Assembly (NCBI RefSeq): GCF_006007885.1
Contig: NZ_VCRO01000003.1
Location: 372,001 to 436,000 of the forward strand
Length of the DNA stretch: 64,000 nucleotides
Reading direction: 5' to 3'
Source of the DNA: Alteribacter natronophilus
Lineage (GTDB): Bacteria > Bacillota > Bacilli > Bacillales > Salisediminibacteriaceae
Shown here: piece by piece, positions 53,956 through 61,599 of the stretch
Layout: the number at the start of each line of letters is the position of its first letter
How positions within the stretch are numbered: position 1 is the first letter of the stretch
Notes under the pieces: model-generated
Told to the model about the DNA's origin: nothing
What the model saw: the letters and a program-made list of their open reading frames with translations, nothing else
The model's database searches: none
Made by a program: the position numbers and the translations under genes

Positions 53956-54654
53956 TTATGAAAGTCTGTTCAGCATGTGCTCCACAATCTGTGCAGAACG
54001 TGCAGCTGTTTTTTCAACAAAGCCATTAAAGTTTTCCGGTGCCTGTCCATTGGCTTTATCGGAAATGGATCTCAGAATTACAAATGGCACTTTATTTACC
54101 ATCGCTGCGTGAGCCACAGCAGCTCCCTCCATTTCCACACAAACCCCATCAAATTCACTGCGGAGCTCAGCTACTCTGTCACGGTCTGCAACAAACTGAT
54201 CCCCACTCAGGATGATTCCGCGCATAACCTGCACACCACTTACCTGTTCTGCTGTTTCAGCTGCGATGCGAACAAGATTCTCATCGGCCCGGAACAAAGA
54301 AGGCCCATCAAACATCGGAACCTCTCCTTTTGCAAATCCGAGAGGGCTTGCATCCAGATCATGCTGACGGCAGGCCTCTGACACAACCAAATCCCCGATT
54401 TCCAATGACGGTTCAAGAGCACCGGCCACTCCGGTAAAAATAATTCTTTCAGCATTGAAAACGTCAATCAGAATTTGCGTTGTTACAGCTGCGTTCACTT
54501 TGCCCACGCCACACCTTGTAATAACCACATCGGTTCCGTGCAGCGTTCCTGTATATAACGTAAGATGTGCTTTCTGATGTTCCTCAAACGATTCTCCAAG
54601 CGAAAGGAAATGGCGAATTTCCTCTTCCATTGCACCTATAATAGCTGTTCTCAT
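53956..54654 (-). CDS. mtnN: 5'-methylthioadenosine/S-adenosylhomocysteine nucleosidase
   Basis: Cleaves adenine from MTA and SAH in methionine salvage. The 232-residue protein starts MRTAIIGAMEEEIRHFL and has the family motifs GVGKVNAA, FTGVAGAL, GDQFVADRDRVAELR and VEMEGAAVAHAA, with the catalytic Asp in RSISDKA. Length equals B. subtilis MtnN (231). The ATG at 54654 has GAGGTGAGG. It lies between acuC and motS, where B. subtilis has no such gene; its usual partners (mccA, mccB, luxS region) are absent here. Confidence 0.95.
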   Translation of the reverse strand: MRTAIIGAMEEEIRHFLSLGESFEEHQKAHLTLYTGTLHGTDVVITRCGVGKVNAAVTTQILIDVFNAERIIFTGVAGALEPSLEIGDLVVSEACRQHDLDASPLGFAKGEVPMFDGPSLFRADENLVRIAAETAEQVSGVQVMRGIILSGDQFVADRDRVAELRSEFDGVCVEMEGAAVAHAAMVNKVPFVILRSISDKANGQAPENFNGFVEKTAARSAQIVEHMLNRLS

Positions 54655-54812
54655 TTTCCTCACCTCAACTGTTGTTTCTGCATATGTTTTATCCTGTGTA
54701 AGGGGGGGGACACAAATCCGCTTAGCGCCTCCCGCCCACTTCCCCAGCGCGACTCCTCTTTCGAGTCTGCTGACCTTCACTTATTGTAGCTCTGGTGAAA
54801 GAAAGTGTCGAG

Positions 54813-54846
54813 AAAAAAAGAAACCGGGGATGGAATTTCCCCGGAA
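54813..54846 (-). terminator. intrinsic terminator of motPS
   Basis: TTCCGGGGAA-ATTCCAT-CCCCGGTTTC is followed by TTTTTTTC on the minus strand, 20 bp past the motS stop. Confidence 0.88.
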
Positions 54847-54866
54847 ATAATCGATTCCTGCAGCAG

Positions 54867-55637
54867 TTACTCATCGTATTCAGGATCTGAAATCACAATG
54901 ACCACTCTTCTGTTCTGCCTCAGGTTTTCTTCTGTTGTATTTGGTGCAACAGGCTGTGTGTCTCCATGCCCTACTGCAATAAATCTTTCGGGAGTCAGCC
55001 CACTTTCGTCTATAAGAAACCGGATTACGCTGGATGCTCTGGCACCTGAAAGCTCCCAGTTGGACGGGAAACGGTCTGTACGGATCGGTCTGCTGTCTGT
55101 ATGTCCTTCCACCTTCACTATGTTAGGAATATCCTCAAGCATCATTCCCACTTTCTGCAGAAAAGGCTCCCCTGCAGAAAGGATTTCCGCTTCAGCTGAA
55201 TCGAAAAGCATCTGTTCCTGAAGAACCAGGACGACGCCACTTTCGTCCCGCGTTGCTGATATGTATTCTGTAAGATTATTCTCCTCCAGATATTCACGAA
55301 CTTCAATTAGAAGCTGGTCAAGTTCCTCAATATCCTCTTCTTCCTCTGTATCAGGAGCCGCAAAAACGTCTTCAAGGGGATTGCGTTCAATCTCACGAAA
55401 ATCCGTATTCACTTCCCTGTCTTCAGCGGGATGTTCAAGTGGAATCAGTGAAGGAAAGCCATCAAACATCGACCGCTCCTGAAAAGATTCGGCAAGCGCC
55501 TGGAATTTCTGAGTATCCACAATACTCATGGAGAAAAGGAGAATAAAAAAGACGAGAATCAGCGTCATCAGATCGGAGAAAGTCACCATCCATTTTGGTG
55601 CCCCTTTATCATTCCCCTGTTTTCTACGCCTGATCAT
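54867..55637 (-). CDS. motS: flagellar stator protein MotS (MotB type)
   Basis: Peptidoglycan-binding half of the sodium-type flagellar stator. The 256-residue protein has one membrane helix (about 17-37) with the ion-binding Asp in VTFSDLMTLILVFF (D22), an acidic linker, and an OmpA-like domain (about 140-250) with VEGHTDSRPIRTDRFPSNWELSGARA. It overlaps motP by 14 bp. The identification as MotS rather than MotB rests on location next to ccpA, as in B. subtilis ytxDE. Sodium use is inferred from the family. Confidence 0.92.
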   Translation of the reverse strand: MIRRRKQGNDKGAPKWMVTFSDLMTLILVFFILLFSMSIVDTQKFQALAESFQERSMFDGFPSLIPLEHPAEDREVNTDFREIERNPLEDVFAAPDTEEEEDIEELDQLLIEVREYLEENNLTEYISATRDESGVVLVLQEQMLFDSAEAEILSAGEPFLQKVGMMLEDIPNIVKVEGHTDSRPIRTDRFPSNWELSGARASSVIRFLIDESGLTPERFIAVGHGDTQPVAPNTTEENLRQNRRVVIVISDPEYDE

Positions 55638-56442
55638 AGACGGCTTCCCTTTCCTCTACAGCCTCTTCGGTTTCTTTTTTCCTCCCGGCAGGCACGAAGG
55701 CACCGAGTTTTTCTTCAATAATTTTCGGGTTCTGACCGGACTGGACACCGATTACTCCCTCGATTATGATCTGTTTTACAAATACTTCTTCTTCCGTATT
55801 TCCCGCAAGTTTATTTGCCATCGGGATAAACACGAGGTTTGCCAGGAGCGTACCATACAAAGTTGTCAGCAGTGCTATGGCCATATTCGGACCGAGAGTG
55901 GCCGGGTCATTAAGGCTCTGCAGCATGAGAACAAGTCCTACAAGCGTCCCGATCATCCCCCATGCGGGGGCGTATTCCCCGGCTTTTTCAATAATGGACC
56001 GGCTTTTCTGATGTCGGTCTTCCATAGCCACAACCTCTGCCATCATGATTTCCTTGATTGTCTTTTCTTCGTGACCATCTATTGCAAGCAGAATTCCCTT
56101 TTCAATAAAAGGGTCGCCTGTTTCCTCCACATCTTTTTCAAGGGAAAGCAGCCCTTCCCTCCGTGCTTTCTGGGATAGATCCTTGAATATCTCCACAAGT
56201 TCACGCAGGTCATAATGCCGTGAATGGAAAGCTTCCTTCAGAACAGCGGGCAAAAGCTTAAGGTCTCTGGATGTAAAATTGATGAAGATCGCAGCAGAAA
56301 GACCGCCAAGGACGATCACAATTGATGTCCACTGCACAAAAAAATGAAAGTTGCCGGCACCTGCATTGGCAAATACAGCGAGAAAAATCATCGTCATCCC
56401 GACAAATATGCCGATCGGTGTCAGCAGGTCAAGCTTCTTCAT
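55624..56442 (-). CDS. motP: flagellar stator protein MotP (MotA type)
   Basis: Channel-forming partner of MotS. The 272-residue protein has four membrane helices (about 8-24, 33-52, 150-170, 180-202), the MotA/TolQ/ExbB pattern with the cytoplasmic loop (70-140) carrying charged residues for rotor contact and the conserved PAWGMIGTLVGLVLMLQSLNDPATLGPNMAIALLTTLYGTLLANLVFIPMANKL-type region. It is downstream of ccpA in the same orientation, the ccpA-motPS arrangement of B. subtilis. GAAGGAG precedes the ATG. Confidence 0.93.
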   Translation of the reverse strand: MKKLDLLTPIGIFVGMTMIFLAVFANAGAGNFHFFVQWTSIVIVLGGLSAAIFINFTSRDLKLLPAVLKEAFHSRHYDLRELVEIFKDLSQKARREGLLSLEKDVEETGDPFIEKGILLAIDGHEEKTIKEIMMAEVVAMEDRHQKSRSIIEKAGEYAPAWGMIGTLVGLVLMLQSLNDPATLGPNMAIALLTTLYGTLLANLVFIPMANKLAGNTEEEVFVKQIIIEGVIGVQSGQNPKIIEEKLGAFVPAGRKKETEEAVEEREAVYDQA

Positions 56443-56497
56443 CCTGATTTCTCCTTCCGCCTCTGAAGCTGTTTACAATAGTGAACGAACCGGCCGT

Positions 56498-56533
56498 AAA
56501 TCACCAGGAAAACAGCCCCCTGTTTCCTGGTGG
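56498..56533 (-). terminator. hairpin between ccpA and motPS
   Basis: CCACCAGGAAACAG-GGGGC-TGTTTTCCTGGTGA forms a stem of about 13 bp on the minus strand but has no T run. It probably reduces rather than stops read-through from ccpA into motPS. Confidence 0.55.
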
Positions 56534-56547
56534 TTACGACGGTTGAT

Positions 56548-57555
56548 TTACTCCGAGGCTTTTGTTGATTGACGGTATTCGATCCGGTGTGGAAGAAGCA
56601 CAACGTCATCCGTTACTTCTTCTTTATTCATATACTTTGTAAGCAGGCGCATGGAAACCGCGCCGATATCGTACATCGGCTGTACGACAGAAGTGAGTGT
56701 TGGCCGCACCATTGATGCAAGACGGGTATTGTCAAAACCGATTACTTCAAAATCATCCGGTACAGTAAATCCTTTGTCCTGGGCGCCGTGAATGACACCA
56801 AGCGCCATTTCATCTGTAGCTGCGAAAACAGCAGTTGGCTTGTCCTTCAATGAAGTCAGCGTATCCATGGCTTCCAGCCCGGAGTCGTAGGTGTAGTCAC
56901 CAATAACCACATAGTCTTCGTTTACTCTCATCCCCGCATCTTCAAGGGCTTTTTTATAACCGGCATATTTCTGGTAGCCGTTAATCGGATCCTCAAGTGT
57001 ACCGGAAAGCATGGCAATCTTCGTGTGGCCTTCATCAATAAAAGCTTTAACAGCATCATACGAGGCTGTTTCATAGTCAATGTTCACGCTTGGCAGAGCT
57101 TTATCTTCATCGATGGTAGCCGAAAGCACAACAGGAACCGGTGACTGTTTAAACTGCTGAACGTGATCCTCTGTAATTTCCCCACCCATGAAAATCAGTC
57201 CGTCGACCTGCTTTTCAAGAAGAGTGTTGATCAGATGTATTTCCTTTTCCTTGTTCTGGTCTGAGTTACAGAGAATGATGTTGTATTTGTACATTGTGGC
57301 AATGTCTTCAATACCCCGGGCAAGTTCGGCAAAGAAGATGCTGGAGATATCCGGAATGATGACCCCCACTGTTGTTGTCTTCTTGCTTGCAAGCCCCCTT
57401 GCCACCGCATTTGGGCGATATCCAAGACGTTCGATTGCCTCGAGAACGCGCTTTCTTGTTGTGGGCTTAACATTCGGATTTCCGTTGACCACCCGTGAAA
57501 CGGTGGCCATGGAAACACCGGCTTCTCTTGCCACATCGTAGATTGTAATATTCAT
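56548..57555 (-). CDS. ccpA: catabolite control protein A
   Basis: The LacI-family master regulator of carbon catabolite control, which binds cre sites with HPr-Ser-P. The 335-residue protein has the N-terminal helix-turn-helix and hinge ([60 protein letters not shown], 1-60) and the periplasmic-binding-type core. The pattern and position beside aroA and motPS identify CcpA. TAAGGAGG precedes the ATG. Confidence 0.96.
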   Translation of the reverse strand: MNITIYDVAREAGVSMATVSRVVNGNPNVKPTTRKRVLEAIERLGYRPNAVARGLASKKTTTVGVIIPDISSIFFAELARGIEDIATMYKYNIILCNSDQNKEKEIHLINTLLEKQVDGLIFMGGEITEDHVQQFKQSPVPVVLSATIDEDKALPSVNIDYETASYDAVKAFIDEGHTKIAMLSGTLEDPINGYQKYAGYKKALEDAGMRVNEDYVVIGDYTYDSGLEAMDTLTSLKDKPTAVFAATDEMALGVIHGAQDKGFTVPDDFEVIGFDNTRLASMVRPTLTSVVQPMYDIGAVSMRLLTKYMNKEEVTDDVVLLPHRIEYRQSTKASE

Positions 57556-57602
57556 TTATAGTCCTCCTTACATCATTTACCAAATTATGGCTTTCATGTT
57601 TT

Positions 57603-57619
57603 CATAACGTATTGTTATG
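57603..57619. promoter_or_regulatory. dyad in the ccpA upstream region
   Basis: CATAACGTATTGTTATG is a perfect 6-bp inverted repeat with a 5-bp centre, 48 bp before the ccpA start. It may be an operator; no known regulator can be assigned. Confidence 0.35.
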
Positions 57620-57741
57620 ATACGACACTTTAAGGAGGGGCGCAAACTCTTTATTTATATCGGTTTCACGCCCCGGAAACTTTAGGGTAATATTCATTTT
57701 TCCTAAGAATTCAGCATAATTCCGCCGGGTTCATTTCCGTT

Positions 57742-58314
57742 TTATTCCTGATTGTACTCCAGTTTCTTCCCTGCTATTTTCACATCGCCATTACGATCAG
57801 GATGGGATAGGGCATAGGTCATTTTACCGGCCCGGCCTTCGTACTGATAATCCATCTGAAGAATCGTTTCTTTTTCTGTTCTGGATACGGCTTTTATACT
57901 CATTGGATCAGCGTGGAGAATATTGGGTCCTCCATATCCCGGCCTTGCTGCAAGACAATTTCCTCTCCGGCTTTTTTCCTCGTCAATCATTTCCGATGCC
58001 GCCGCATCTGCCGTTTCATCTGTCATAAACCTTGTAAGGTAGGAAACAAGCTCCTCGCGAGTTGAAAAGTCTCTAAACACGGTATACCCTTCTTCATTCC
58101 TCTTTAACGCTTTCAGAGGTTTTTCAATTGCAGCCTCCGCCTCTGCTACGATTGTGGGAAGCCGGTCCGTTCCATCCTGGGGAATTGTCTGGTCTGCATA
58201 GATCGGATAGTTACCTGCTCCTTCAAAGTCACCGCCCTCTCCAGGGGACCCGCATCCCTGGGTCAGCAGTAAAGTGATCGATATCACCAATAATGCTGTT
58301 ATGTTTCGACTCAT
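57742..58314 (-). CDS. putative lipoprotein of unknown function
   Basis: A 190-residue product starting MSRNITALLVISITLLLTQGC, a lipoprotein signal with the acylated cysteine at residue 21 (LTQGC; the -3 residue is Thr, so the lipobox is acceptable but not ideal). The mature part begins Gly/Ser-rich, then has a helical segment (TIVAEAEAAIEKPLKALKR) and a mixed domain with YTVFRDFSTREELVSYLTRFMTDETADAA, distantly reminiscent of the IseA/YoeB-type endopeptidase inhibitors. I cannot assign a family. It lies between ccpA and aroA, where B. subtilis has none. The ribosome binding site (GTGAGGAT) is weak. Confidence 0.6.
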   Translation of the reverse strand: MSRNITALLVISITLLLTQGCGSPGEGGDFEGAGNYPIYADQTIPQDGTDRLPTIVAEAEAAIEKPLKALKRNEEGYTVFRDFSTREELVSYLTRFMTDETADAAASEMIDEEKSRRGNCLAARPGYGGPNILHADPMSIKAVSRTEKETILQMDYQYEGRAGKMTYALSHPDRNGDVKIAGKKLEYNQE

Positions 58315-58422
58315 ATCCTCACACCCTGCGTTGTTTTCCTTAGGTTGGCACTTTTGAGGGTTCAATATACAAAAGCTATGTATAAGGGGCGCATCGCCGG
58401 GGTGCGGAAATAAGAGCAATTT

Positions 58423-58457
58423 AAAAACTGCACCGGGGTCATTTGACCGGTGCAGTT
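58423..58457 (-). terminator. intrinsic terminator of aroA
   Basis: AACTGCACCGG and CCGGTGCAGTT form an 11-bp stem followed by TTT on the minus strand, adjacent to the aroA stop. Confidence 0.88.
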
Positions 58458-58463
58458 CTTTGT

Positions 58464-59570
58464 TTACCCTTCAACAGCTGATTTCTCCTCCAGCTGCGGT
58501 TTGTAGAGACCCGACTCCTTCAGTTTGCTGATGAATTCCTCGAACTGGCCGATATCCATCTGCTGGGCGGAATCTGACAGCGCTACGGCCGGGTCAGGGT
58601 GAACTTCCGCCATGACTCCGTCAGCTCCAATTGCCAGCGCCGCTTTCGCTGTAGGAAGAAGCAGATCCCTGCGCCCTGTAGAGTGGGTTACATCAACAAA
58701 TACAGGCAGGTGCGTTTCCTGCTTCAGGATCGGCACAGCTGAAATATCAAGTGTGTTTCGTGTCGCTTTTTCATACGTGCGAATGCCCCGTTCACAGAGC
58801 ATGACGTTTCTGTTTCCTTTTGAAAGAATGTACTCGGCAGCATTCATGAATTCCTCAATCGTGGCACTGAGCCCACGCTTCAGAAGTACTGGTGTATCGA
58901 CCGAACCTGCAGCTTTCAGGAGTTCAAAGTTCTGCATGTTCCGTGCGCCAATCTGAATAACATCGACGTACTTAACGGCCATTGGAATATCACCGGGATT
59001 AACGATTTCACTGATGACGGCAAGACCGTGCTTGTCTGCTGCTTTGCGGAGAATCTTCAGCCCTTCTTCTCCAAGACCCTGGAAATCATAAGGGGATGTG
59101 CGCGGTTTAAATGCACCGCCCCGCAGAAATTTCACACCCTGCTTCTTCAGTGCGGCGGCTACAGTCTCAACCTGCTCGTAGCTTTCAACGGAGCATGGAC
59201 CTGCAATCAGGCGCTGCTGTCCATCCCCGACACGTTCACCATTGATTTCCACAACCGTGTCGTCGGCCTGGCGTTTACGGGAGACAAGAAGTGCTTTTCT
59301 ATGATCGTCTTCCTGAAGTTCAAGACTGGCCTTAAAAACCTGTTTAAAAATATGCTGTAGGGTGGATGTTTCAAAGGGCCCTTTATTTACTTCCGTAATC
59401 ATATCGAGCATTTTACGTTCCCGAACAGGATCAAAACGATTAAGGCCCTGGGCTTTTTTGACCTGCCCGATTTCCTTGGCGAGTCTCGCTCTCTCATTCA
59501 GCAGCTCCACCAGCTGCAGATTTACCTCATCTAACTCTTTTCTCAACTCTTCTAGCTGTTCGTTACCCAT
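58464..59570 (-). CDS. aroA: bifunctional chorismate mutase / DAHP synthase
   Basis: First enzyme of the shikimate pathway, making DAHP from PEP and erythrose 4-phosphate, fused to an N-terminal AroQ-type chorismate mutase that also confers feedback control. The 368-residue protein has the mutase helix (residues 1-85, [31 protein letters not shown]) and the DAHP synthase barrel with [27 protein letters not shown] and [14 protein letters not shown]. The start at ATG 59570 has GGAG 9 bp upstream; an ATG at 59597 has none. The gene name follows B. subtilis aroA (aroG). Confidence 0.95.
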   Translation of the reverse strand: MGNEQLEELRKELDEVNLQLVELLNERARLAKEIGQVKKAQGLNRFDPVRERKMLDMITEVNKGPFETSTLQHIFKQVFKASLELQEDDHRKALLVSRKRQADDTVVEINGERVGDGQQRLIAGPCSVESYEQVETVAAALKKQGVKFLRGGAFKPRTSPYDFQGLGEEGLKILRKAADKHGLAVISEIVNPGDIPMAVKYVDVIQIGARNMQNFELLKAAGSVDTPVLLKRGLSATIEEFMNAAEYILSKGNRNVMLCERGIRTYEKATRNTLDISAVPILKQETHLPVFVDVTHSTGRRDLLLPTAKAALAIGADGVMAEVHPDPAVALSDSAQQMDIGQFEEFISKLKESGLYKPQLEEKSAVEG

Positions 59571-59668
59571 AGGTGATAACTCCTCTCCATTAATCATGTT
59601 GATCTTATTCCTGACGATTAGGGACTATTATAAACGATCCCGTCCTTCATGTCACCCATTTTATCTTT

Positions 59669-59700
59669 AAAACTTAGACGCTTTTAAGCGTTAAAGTTTT
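59669..59700. promoter_or_regulatory. long dyad upstream of aroA
   Basis: AAAACTTAGACGCTT and AAGCGTTAAAGTTTT are inverted repeats (13 of 15 matching) separated by 2 bp, about 100 bp before the aroA start. It could be an operator or an mRNA hairpin. I know no matching regulator. Confidence 0.35.
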
Positions 59701-59876
59701 CACGGCGGACATTTCCGATTATTTCGTATTAAATCAGTGTATGCACGTCTTTAAAACAAGTTCCTGTAACTCTGACAGCGTACCCGGCATAAGGGCGGCC
59801 TTTCATAACTGTTAAAACATTTTCAGCCAGTAGCCGAAGTCCAGCAGAAAACAAAAGTGCTGACGGGCTCTTATTA

Positions 59877-59996
59877 TGCTCCGCTCCACACCGTACGTTC
59901 GCTTTCCGCGGCGGTCCGGGAAGCCTCCCCGGGCTACCGCCCTGCGGGGTCTCTCCCTGGCCCCGTCTGCCCCAGGAGTCTCACTGCCGGAGTGAA
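59877..59996 (+). repeat. GC-rich dispersed repeat, class B copy 2
   Basis: Found in the 575-bp gap between aroA and ytxJ. It has TGCTCCGCTCCACACCGTAC, GTTCGCTTTCCGCGGCGGTC, CCTGCGGGGTCTCT and CAGGAGTCTCACTGCC in the same order as the block at 26899. The rest of this gap contains only the dyad at 59669 and the ytxJ terminator. Confidence 0.65.
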
Positions 59997-60100
59997 ACTC
60001 CGCATGAGAAAAAATGTTTTTGAATAAAACTGCAGAAAGCTTCACCTCGTTTAACACATCACATCCATCCCCAGGATCCGTTTTTTTTTAACAGCAAAAA

Positions 60101-60128
60101 ACCCGCCTCATTAAAGAGGCGGGTTCAT
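60101..60128 (-). terminator. intrinsic terminator of ytxGHJ
   Basis: AACCCGCCTC-TTTAAT-GAGGCGGGTT followed by TTTTG on the minus strand. Confidence 0.9.
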
Positions 60129-60145
60129 CCTGTCTGCACCGTCTG

Positions 60146-60478
60146 CTAATTTTTGTTCCAAACTGCAGCAAGGTTATCTTTGGTAATATTCCAGTGGGAA
60201 TCGTGCCATTTAACTTCACCGTTCTCGATGAGAAATGCCTGGGGAGATTCATGTTTGACCTCATATCGCTCGGCGATTTCCCCTGAAAGAGAGCGGGATT
60301 CCTGTACGTTCAGGTAATACACAGGCACGTCCGGATGTTCCCCTGCAAACGCTTCTGTATCATTGAAAGCCTGGGTGCTGATCGGACAGGTGGTGCTGTT
60401 TTTTAAAAACACGAAACGGGATTCCGACTTGGACAGGTCATCCCACTGTGTGACTGTTTCAATCTTTGTAAGACTCAT
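60146..60478 (-). CDS. ytxJ: YtxJ, thioredoxin-like monothiol protein (putative bacilliredoxin)
   Basis: A 110-residue thioredoxin-fold protein with a single active-site cysteine in KNSTTCPISTQAF (TCPIS, C near 36), the hallmark of YtxJ, proposed to act in the bacillithiol redox system. PQAFLIENGEVKWHDSHWNIT near the C-terminus contains the cis-proline loop. It is the last gene of ytxGHJ, 17 bp after ytxH. AAGGAG lies 9 bp before the ATG. Confidence 0.93.
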   Translation of the reverse strand: MSLTKIETVTQWDDLSKSESRFVFLKNSTTCPISTQAFNDTEAFAGEHPDVPVYYLNVQESRSLSGEIAERYEVKHESPQAFLIENGEVKWHDSHWNITKDNLAAVWNKN

Positions 60479-60494
60479 TCGGGCCGCTCCTTTT

Positions 60495-60950
60495 TCAGTC
60501 GTCTTCTTCACGTTTTGCACGTTCTTTTTCTTCTACTTCCTTAACCAGCTGCTCAACGGAGCGCTGCAGTTCTTCCACTTCTTTTTTTACGCTTTCGGCA
60601 ATTTCCTCTCCGGCACTCTGAAGATCACCACTCAGGTTTTCAGCCGAACCGGTCAGTTCATCTACATCGTTTCTGACAGAACGGGAAAGTTCCTTTACCC
60701 GTTCAACCAGAGAATTGGACTGATCGGAAACACTCTGCGCAAAGTTAGAGGTACTTTCCTTTGCAGTACTTGCAAATTCAGTTGTTTTTTCACGGGCCAT
60801 TTTGGCACCTTCATTGAGATCCTCCCGGAGTTCACGGCCGGATTTAGGTGCGAGCAAAAGTGCCGTGGAAGCTCCAACAATACCTCCGAGAAGTGTACCA
60901 ATAAGAAAATCTTTTGCATTGATGTTGTTCTGTTCATTTTGTTCGCTCAT
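60495..60950 (-). CDS. ytxH: YtxH-like stress protein
   Basis: A 151-residue protein of the YtxH family. The N-terminal hydrophobic, glycine-rich segment (DFLIGTLLGGIVGASTALLLAPKSGRELR, 14-42) contains the family's G(x)LL(AP)KSG signature, and the rest is a long helical, apolipoprotein-like stretch rich in Glu, Lys and Ser. YtxH is a general stress protein of the sigma-B/sigma-H regulon in B. subtilis; its mechanism is unknown. Confidence 0.92.
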   Translation of the reverse strand: MSEQNEQNNINAKDFLIGTLLGGIVGASTALLLAPKSGRELREDLNEGAKMAREKTTEFASTAKESTSNFAQSVSDQSNSLVERVKELSRSVRNDVDELTGSAENLSGDLQSAGEEIAESVKKEVEELQRSVEQLVKEVEEKERAKREEDD

Positions 60951-60968
60951 TTGTTTTCCCTCTCCTCT

Positions 60969-61424
60969 TTATTTGGTCTGCTGTTCAGCCTGTGCCTGGG
61001 CACGGGCTTCTTTTTCACGCTTAACTTTCCACTTTTCCCAGACTCCCATAGCCACATTAGCCCATTTTACCGTCTGGGCAACCTGCTCGGAATTCTCACC
61101 TGCCTTCTGATTAATCGCATCTGACATTCTTTTCACAGATGTATTGACTGATTTCAGAGAATCGCCAAGCTCCCTGGCGGAATCAAACACACCATTCAAA
61201 GAGTCCGACTTCCTCTGAATATCATCTGCAAGCAGGTTCGTCTTATGTAATAACACGGTGGACTCTTTGGAAATACCATCAACCTGCTTCTCCATTCCTT
61301 CGACTGTCGTGGATACGCGATCCAGAGTCTTACTGACAGCTTTCAGCGTGCCGATCACATAAATGACCAGGACGGCAAAAGCAATCGCAGCGATCGCTGC
61401 ACTGACGTATAATAACCACTCCAT
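60969..61424 (-). CDS. ytxG: DUF948 protein YtxG
   Basis: A 151-residue protein with one N-terminal membrane helix (2-24, WLLYVSAAIAAIAFAVLVIYVIG) and a helical DUF948 body (TLDRVSTTVEGMEKQVDGISKES...) resembling the methyl-accepting signal domain. First gene of the ytxGHJ stress operon, transcribed from a sigma-H promoter at 61469-61498. GGAGGTG precedes the ATG. Biochemical role unknown. Confidence 0.92.
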   Translation of the reverse strand: MEWLLYVSAAIAAIAFAVLVIYVIGTLKAVSKTLDRVSTTVEGMEKQVDGISKESTVLLHKTNLLADDIQRKSDSLNGVFDSARELGDSLKSVNTSVKRMSDAINQKAGENSEQVAQTVKWANVAMGVWEKWKVKREKEARAQAQAEQQTK

Positions 61425-61468
61425 TTAATAAAGCACCTCCTGCATTGCCTGAACCGGCTCTGTAAACA

Positions 61469-61498
61469 TTATTCTACATTTTCCTGCGGATTTCCTCC
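61469..61498 (-). promoter_or_regulatory. sigma-H promoter of ytxGHJ
   Basis: On the minus strand GGAGGAAAT (61490-61498), a 12-bp spacer and GTAGAATAA (61469-61477) match the sigma-H consensus RNAGGAWWW / RNNGAATWW at every position. B. subtilis ytxGHJ is known to be transcribed by sigma-H and sigma-B. I saw no sigma-B promoter here. Confidence 0.8.
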
Positions 61499-61599
61499 AC
61501 TAAAATGAACATCGTAATTGGACGTTCTCCTGTCTGACGGGTAAAATAAATGCTGTAACCTGCATAATCACAGCTGAAAACTATAAGGAGGAAATGTAC

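Noticed and set aside
54655-54780. N-terminal extension of MtnN by 42 codons
   Set aside because: The extension has no ribosome binding site and no family similarity; the ATG at 54654 has a good site and gives the normal length.
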